A stretch of 64,000 nucleotides of DNA. It comes from Prinsepia uniflora. Lineage: Eukaryota > Streptophyta > Magnoliopsida > Rosales > Rosaceae. The position numbers and the translations under genes were made by a program. The stretch lies in contig CM064863.1 in assembly GCA_032719365.1 (NCBI GenBank), positions 66,923,583-66,987,582 of the forward strand, written 5' to 3'. The notes under the pieces were generated by a model. That model was given only the letters and a program-made list of their open reading frames with translations, made no database searches and had not been told where the DNA came from. Of the stretch, positions 58,605 through 64,000 are shown one piece after another (positions within the stretch are counted from its first letter, which is position 1; every line of letters starts with the position of its first letter).

Positions 58605-60329
58605 CTACCATACATCACCACAAGTACAAGTACCATTAACAAATGTATGGTATCTATTTACATCCCTCACAATAATCTCCCTCTCCAACACCCTACAAAA
58701 ATACTTGAATGCCTCATGGCAATCCCTGCAAATCCTCAAATTCTTCACAATCCTCACCGCCTTACCTGGTGGTGCCGCCCCACTCACCACCGCAAATGCT
58801 ACTGCCAACTTCTCACTGTGATACCAAAGCCCTTCCTTTTTATGTTCCCCGACTTCATGCATCACCTCATCCAAAACCGGCACATATCCCAATTTTTCTA
58901 TCTCCTCCCTCAACTCTACCAATTTAGCATAAATCTCTTCCATTCTTTCATGCATTTTGTCCCGGGCAAAAAACACATGAACTTTGCCTCGGACCTCAAT
59001 CCAACTCCTCCCGGCTTCCTTCGTTACCCTTCTATCTTTCATCATCTTCCTCATTTCCGCAACTTCATCCCACCTTCCAGCGTTCGATAACACATTTGCA
59101 GCTAGTATAAAAGCTGAATCGTCATATGGGTCAATTTCCAATAACTTTTTAGCCATGGACCTAGCCAGGTCAGGTGCTTTATGATACGCTGAACTTGATA
59201 GCAACGATCGCCATACTGCAGCGTCCGGGACGAACGGCATTGTCAGTGCGGATCTTTCAGCCACTTCCAATTGACCAGCTCGTCCCAATGCACCAACCAA
59301 ACACGTATAATGCTCAAGGGCTGGTTCCAACCCATAATCTCTCATCCGGGTTAGCCACAAATCAGTCTCGGAAGCAAGACCTGCATTGCAAAATGAGGTT
59401 AAAATGGCCAAAAACGTATATTCATCCGGCACAAGCCCCCGAGGTTCCATTGCATTAAAAATCTCTAGTGCTGAGTTTTTATCCCCTTGTTGTGCATATC
59501 CTGCCATGATCACATTCCATCCCACAACATCCATGCTCGAGTAGTTGTCATCGAAAATCCGTCTCGCATCAGACACAATCCCCGCTTTTCCATAAGCATC
59601 AACCAAAGCAGTCGCCACAACCACGTTCCCATCAAGTCCCGTAAGAACAGAATGAGCATGTATGATGGTGCATTGCTCCAACACAGCAAGCTCCCCTGCA
59701 GCGCGAAGTGCACCCGAAATACTATACATTGTAGACCGCACATCACTAGATTTCATGTCAGCAAAAGCGGATAACGCATCAATGGGCCTTGAGTTCTGGG
59801 CCATGCCAACAACTACCGCCCCATAACAAACCTCGTCTTTCTGGGGGATTTCATCGAGCACCTTGCGGGCATCGACGGGTAAGCGACATTTTGAGTAGAA
59901 ATTAATGAGGGCGGACCCAGAAAAGGGCTGAGTCGACACGCCAAGCTTGAAAGAAAGGGAGTGGAGTGCGAGGCCGAATATGAGGGAGGGGAGAGAAGCG
60001 CAGGTCTTGAAGAGGGAAGCGAAGGTGCGCTGGTTCGGTAAAGTGGGGTGGCGGTGCATGGAGACGAAGTGTTGGAGGGCGAAGAGGGTGTTAGAGTAGG
60101 CCGAGATCACAGCCGTCCATGAAACCACATTGGGAGACGAGATTTGGTGAAAGAGGCGAAGAGAGTAAGAGAGGAGATTGGACTTAGAGTAGAGTGTGAT
60201 TAGGATGTTGCGTAGAGAACGGCAGGTGTCGCCGGTGGTGACTGACCGGGCGTGGAGTATGCGAGGGTCGGCGTTGGGTGGCAGTGGAGGCGGAGGCTGA
60301 GGCAGAGGCGGTATTGAAACTTGGTTCAT
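58605..60329 (-). CDS. DYW-type pentatricopeptide repeat protein (organelle RNA editing factor family)
   Basis: An intact single-exon gene of 574 codons. Residues 1 to about 400 are tandem PLS-class PPR motifs (for example LITLYSKSNLLSYSLRLFHQI, DVVGWNVIMAGYAQQGDKNSALEIF), which read RNA bases. E and E+ regions follow (AAVWRSLLSSS ... RSWIEVRGKVHVFFA, with a GYVP box). The DYW deaminase domain ends the protein: zinc-ligand HSE at 504-506, CRDC at 534-537 and C-T-C at 568-570. The last three residues are DVW instead of DYW. Such proteins direct C-to-U editing of specific mitochondrial or plastid transcripts. The Pro-rich N-terminus is short and I cannot decide the target organelle. The start is the first in-frame ATG. 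I do not recognise the exact orthologue. Confidence 0.92.
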   Translation of the reverse strand: MNQVSIPPLPQPPPPLPPNADPRILHARSVTTGDTCRSLRNILITLYSKSNLLSYSLRLFHQISSPNVVSWTAVISAYSNTLFALQHFVSMHRHPTLPNQRTFASLFKTCASLPSLIFGLALHSLSFKLGVSTQPFSGSALINFYSKCRLPVDARKVLDEIPQKDEVCYGAVVVGMAQNSRPIDALSAFADMKSSDVRSTMYSISGALRAAGELAVLEQCTIIHAHSVLTGLDGNVVVATALVDAYGKAGIVSDARRIFDDNYSSMDVVGWNVIMAGYAQQGDKNSALEIFNAMEPRGLVPDEYTFLAILTSFCNAGLASETDLWLTRMRDYGLEPALEHYTCLVGALGRAGQLEVAERSALTMPFVPDAAVWRSLLSSSAYHKAPDLARSMAKKLLEIDPYDDSAFILAANVLSNAGRWDEVAEMRKMMKDRRVTKEAGRSWIEVRGKVHVFFARDKMHERMEEIYAKLVELREEIEKLGYVPVLDEVMHEVGEHKKEGLWYHSEKLAVAFAVVSGAAPPGKAVRIVKNLRICRDCHEAFKYFCRVLEREIIVRDVNRYHTFVNGTCTCGDVW

Positions 60330-61996
60330 ATTGGAGACGAGGTTTTAGACACTGATGAACAGAAGCGCTTGACTGGCGTGCTGGAAATTTGAGTGCCTAT
60401 CGACCACATATTGGTCCTTATAGAATGTAGTCTCTCTTAAGAACTCATATCTCGTACTTCATAATGGCCTAATTGTACACCGTCGTAAAGGACAGTTAGA
60501 ATTAATGTATCACCAAAGTTTAAATTCAAACCATTTAAATCTTAATTATTTGATACGGACTATAAAATACAGATTTTCAAAAAATAGAATTTAGATAGTT
60601 GGTTTGGAAGATTTCGGTTTAATTTTTCCCATTGAATGAGATAGTACCAAGCGGAAGGGCCTAATCCTCCTTTGGACCCTTTTTCCTTCATTCATTATTG
60701 TAACTGAAAGTCTGAAAGTGTCTTCAAATGTAAACATCATTCTTTGCTTGTCCTCTTTTCAGATCTTAGTATCATTCTTGATATCTTCCCTTACATAGCT
60801 TCATTATTTCATTGCTAATGACTGTGCGCATCAAGTATGATTGACAGACTATCAAGGACTGATAGTTACACTTCCGTCCAAAAAGAAACAAGGGATAAAA
60901 TTGTGAGGACTAAGCTCCATTTGCCGGAGCTGGCCTGGATGACACAACTTATGGGCCTGTTTATAGTCCACACAAGCAGACTTTTGAGGGGTCGAAGCCC
61001 ACGAGCATCGTTGAGTTACAGCTCACCGGGTTACGCTGGATCAAGAGAGCTCAACATTTGGGCTGGCAGGAGACGAAATCCAAGTAAGTCACAAGTTCAG
61101 GAAAAATTTTGACTTGTTAGTCTTGAACAAACTTTCCTACTTTATTTGTTACAAGGATATAGGTAAAGACTAATGCTCTTTGAACACTGATCACATTTAA
61201 TAACACTTAATAAAACAACATTGTATTAATTAATGCATTAAATTTGTCACTAAATATAAACAATTTAGTGTTTAAAAATAATAAGCAAACGTTCTTAATG
61301 ACTTCGAAATTTCTACTCCTTTAGATCAACATGTAGCTCATTTTTGGGCCAAAAACGTGTCAATTTGCTATGTGCTTTGTGTGCGTTCGAAAGCACTATA
61401 AAACAAATATGAAATAAGATATATGGCAATAGGCTCAAACAATCTTCTTGTCATAGCCATCGTAAGCCAATAAACAAAACACAATAAACCCAGAAAAAAA
61501 AAAATGTGTGCTCTGTAGTGTGTGCTCTGGTGGTTTGCAAGTTGCAACTTTTCTAAAAAGCATAGAAGTTGTGAAGAAATCGGAGAAGCACTGGGTGTGG
61601 AAAAATGAGAAAAAAGAGACAAGCATCACCTCCCCACATGACTCATTTCATCGAAGAGACAAACAACCAAAATTAATAAACAAAAGAAAGAAGACAAAAT
61701 CTGTTCCTCCATGGCCATTTCTTTTCTTTTCCTTTTTTTTTCTTTACATTTTTTTTCTCATCCATTCAAAATGACAAGCATTCATCTCTGCATCAATTTT
61801 TGCATCTCAGAAAAATTTCATCAACTTCATGCCCTAATTGCTTATTTTTTGCCTTTGCTATTGCCAATGCCAATTCTATCCAACCACAAAACCCCATTTT
61901 CTCTAGAAGTAAAAATTAAGTAAAAGAGAAAAATAATAAAATTGTTGCAAGCATCCACCTTTAAAGAAAGTGCCTCTTCAGAACCAATGTCCTCTA
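60330..61996. other. Intergenic sequence between the PPR and PDLP genes
   Basis: Should hold the PPR promoter and 5' leader (right after 60329) and the 3' untranslated region of the PDLP gene (below 61997). A 91-codon frame at 60837-61112 and smaller ones show no family features. No repeat or RNA gene was recognised. Confidence 0.5.
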
Positions 61997-63194
61997 TCAA
62001 TAATCTGCACAGAATAACAAGTTTCCAACAACCATGGCAAATTAGAATCTGGAATATCAGAAACTTCAAAAGAAAGGATAAGCAAAGGCCGAAAGAAGAT
62101 TCTTATACCATCATGCTTCTTCATCAAATTTCTGGCAAACAACAAAAATATGACTAGAAACCCAACTCCAGCTGCTCCTCCTAAAATTATAGCCACTGTC
62201 TTCCCTGTATTTCCTGACCCTATTTCAATCAAAAATCAGATAAATTATTAATTTACATTCAAAACCCTAATCTAAGGACCCCCAACTAGACAAAAAGCCC
62301 TATTTAGCAAACCCTAGCAAGAAATTGGACATATTGTGAAGGCCCCGATTCCAAAAATCCAAAATTTCAAAACCCAACTTCTGTTTTACCTGATGAAGAT
62401 GAAGAAGATGAGGATGATGATGAAGATGATCTCCTTGGAACCCCATTTGGGTAATAGCTATAGCTAATAAAGCACTTATGCAGATAGATTTGGCCTGAAA
62501 TGGCATTCCCACATTCAACCTGAGATCTCTGCACAGCACTCTTCATACACTCACCACAATCTGAGTCGCCCACATCTCCTTGGCACTGTCCCAAGACATA
62601 CATTTGCTGATAATTTGTGGTGTAAAATCCATGGCCACTCACAACCCCATTCTCCAAGACTGTGAAGGCAGTGTCCCTTCTCTCTTCAAACCCAGACCCA
62701 GCAATATTTGTGCCCCCACAAGTCTTGTACAGCATTTCCATGCCAGAAATTTGGGCAAAGCCTGAGACTTCATAGAGCATGTAGCACCCAATCAGCTGAA
62801 CCCTAGCAGCAATTGTTTTTCCACAGAGATTGTCAGACATTGGAGGCAATTTTCTCACACAGCTGTAGCAGTCAGAATTGCTTAAGTCCCCTCTACATTG
62901 GAAGAGGCCTGAGATGGAGGTTTGGCCACTGCCTGTGTTGGTCTTGTAAAACTTGGCCTTGGTGGATTGTTGGACCAGAGACCCAAAGAGGGCTGAGAGG
63001 GCTTGTGAGTAAACCCCAGTTGGATCTGAAAAGGTCTGCTTTGCACAGCCCTTGTAGACCAAGTTGGTGATATCAGAAGCAGATTCAGCAACAGAGATGA
63101 GCTCAAAATTGAAGAATAAAACCAAAAACACCAAGAAATTGGTAAAAACGGGTTTTGAGAGAAAACCCATTTGCTGCTTTCCTTTTTGGATCAA
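61997..63194 (-). CDS. Plasmodesmata-located protein (PDLP), two DUF26 domains and one membrane span
   Basis: Three exons give 307 residues: 62390-63194, 62109-62219 and 61997-62004. Donors G/GTAAAACAG and G/GTATAAG and acceptors GAAATAG and TGCAG fit plant rules, and the last exon adds only DY and a stop after KKHD. Residues 1-36 are a signal peptide (a second ATG at codon 9 is an alternative start). Two DUF26 (Gnk2-like) domains carry C-X8-C-X2-C at 100/109/112 and 204/213/216. A 13-Ser linker (256-268) is followed by a membrane span (about 275-297) and a very short cytosolic tail. PDLPs sit in the plasma membrane at plasmodesmata and limit cell-to-cell flux through callose. The closest group is probably PDLP6/7/8, from memory. 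Confidence 0.9.
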
Positions 63195-64000
63195 ATCATG
63201 TCAGTGAATCAGGTCTGTGAGGTGTTAGAGGGGGTTTTGAAAGAAAACAGATAGAGAAAAATGAGTAAAGGTTGAAGCTTTAGGGTTGTAACTGATTTTT
63301 GTGCTGAAACGTTCGAGTTTTTGCCGGTGGCGTTGGATGGCCTACCTCTCTCTGTACATGGGGCATCTTTTTTTACACCAGGGTCCAGAGGAAGTACATT
63401 TTATAATTGAAGGTAAAGTAATAAATAAACGATTATTATGGGAAGGATGGATTATTAGCTTTATTTTAATAATTGTAACTGGATTAAAATATTTGAAGGG
63501 AATGAGAACAAAAATGATATTATAAAATAATAATCTCGGAAAAAAAAATAAATATTCTCTGCTTGAAAGAAGGTTTTGGGTTGGGCAGTGGGCAGTACTG
63601 CAGTATGAAAGAAAATGATTCGACTTTGGGGGGAAGAAAGCTACGAACTTTGACTGACTTGCATTATTATTTGAGTAAATTGAAGTTATGATTATCTTTT
63701 ATAATTGAATTAAATATAAAGCGTTGAGGTTTTTTTATATGTGGTTACATGGCACATTTTAAACCTCGTAAATAATGATCGTTACTATTATTATATTCAC
63801 TTTACGTACATAGTGAGAAATTTTAAATTTCACTCTCATAAAAAAAATAAAGCTAATATTAAATATCTTTTATCCTAATATCTATAATCTGACTATCCAA
63901 TACCTTGACTGCATATTTTATTTTAATATCCGTTGACATCATATCGACCGACCACCCTAACACAGGTCCCATCAGGACAGGAAGGCCGCCGACCGACCGC
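63195..64000. other. Upstream region of the PDLP gene and intergenic sequence
   Basis: The 5' leader and promoter of the PDLP gene must lie here (minus strand). The sequence beyond 63400 is AT-rich with no gene, repeat family or RNA recognised. No TATA box is convincing. Confidence 0.45.

Noticed and set aside
60837..61112. 91-codon plus-strand frame between the two host genes
   Set aside because: No domain, no splice partner and no similarity that I can recognise.

Overview
This window is nuclear DNA from a flowering plant, most likely a eudicot. The evidence is a DYW-type pentatricopeptide repeat gene, a plasmodesmata-located protein gene with plant-type introns, a Cassandra-type 5S-derived TRIM LTR, and many Ty3/gypsy (Tekay-like), Ty1/copia, Mutator-like and hAT-like remnants. 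Nothing prokaryotic was seen. I cannot name the species.

Layout. (1) 1-2307: decayed Mutator-like element (MULE) with a broken PB1-like protein. (2) 2308-47143: one 45-kb nest. Its outer shell is a dead minus-strand Tekay-like retrotransposon (gag-pol 17318-21751). Its two LTRs (about 2.6-2.7 kb each once insertions are removed) were the targets of all later insertions. The left LTR holds three solo LTRs: 3644-10081, which is itself split by 4619-7922, then 11077-13933 and 13955-16997. The right LTR holds a tandem non-autonomous element (24456-40937) with the order LTR-internal-LTR-internal-LTR and an exact 6602-bp period, plus a solo LTR (41028-47118) split by another (44017-47099). Boundaries rest on TG...CA-type ends and 5-bp target-site duplications read directly from the sequence. 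(3) 47318-50335: hAT-like deletion derivative with a BED finger and DUF659-like start. (4) 50400-53655: copia remnant split by another solo LTR (50670-53217, duplication GTTTT). (5) 53685-53933: Cassandra LTR with a 5S-rRNA-like core. (6) 53934-58560: AT-rich repeat debris, a copia fragment, a 20-bp minisatellite and an AP2/ERF relic. (7) 58605-60329: intact DYW-PPR gene. (8) 61997-63194: intact three-exon PDLP gene.

Only the last two loci look like functional host genes, both on the minus strand. The rest records repeated insertion by one related family of long-LTR elements. These share terminal sequences, a palindrome about 0.5 kb from the U3 end, W-box and TGACG-rich promoter regions, and a stem-loop near the U5 end. 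The most notable structure is the young three-LTR tandem element, whose middle LTR carries sequence variants expected from unequal crossing-over between the two original LTRs.
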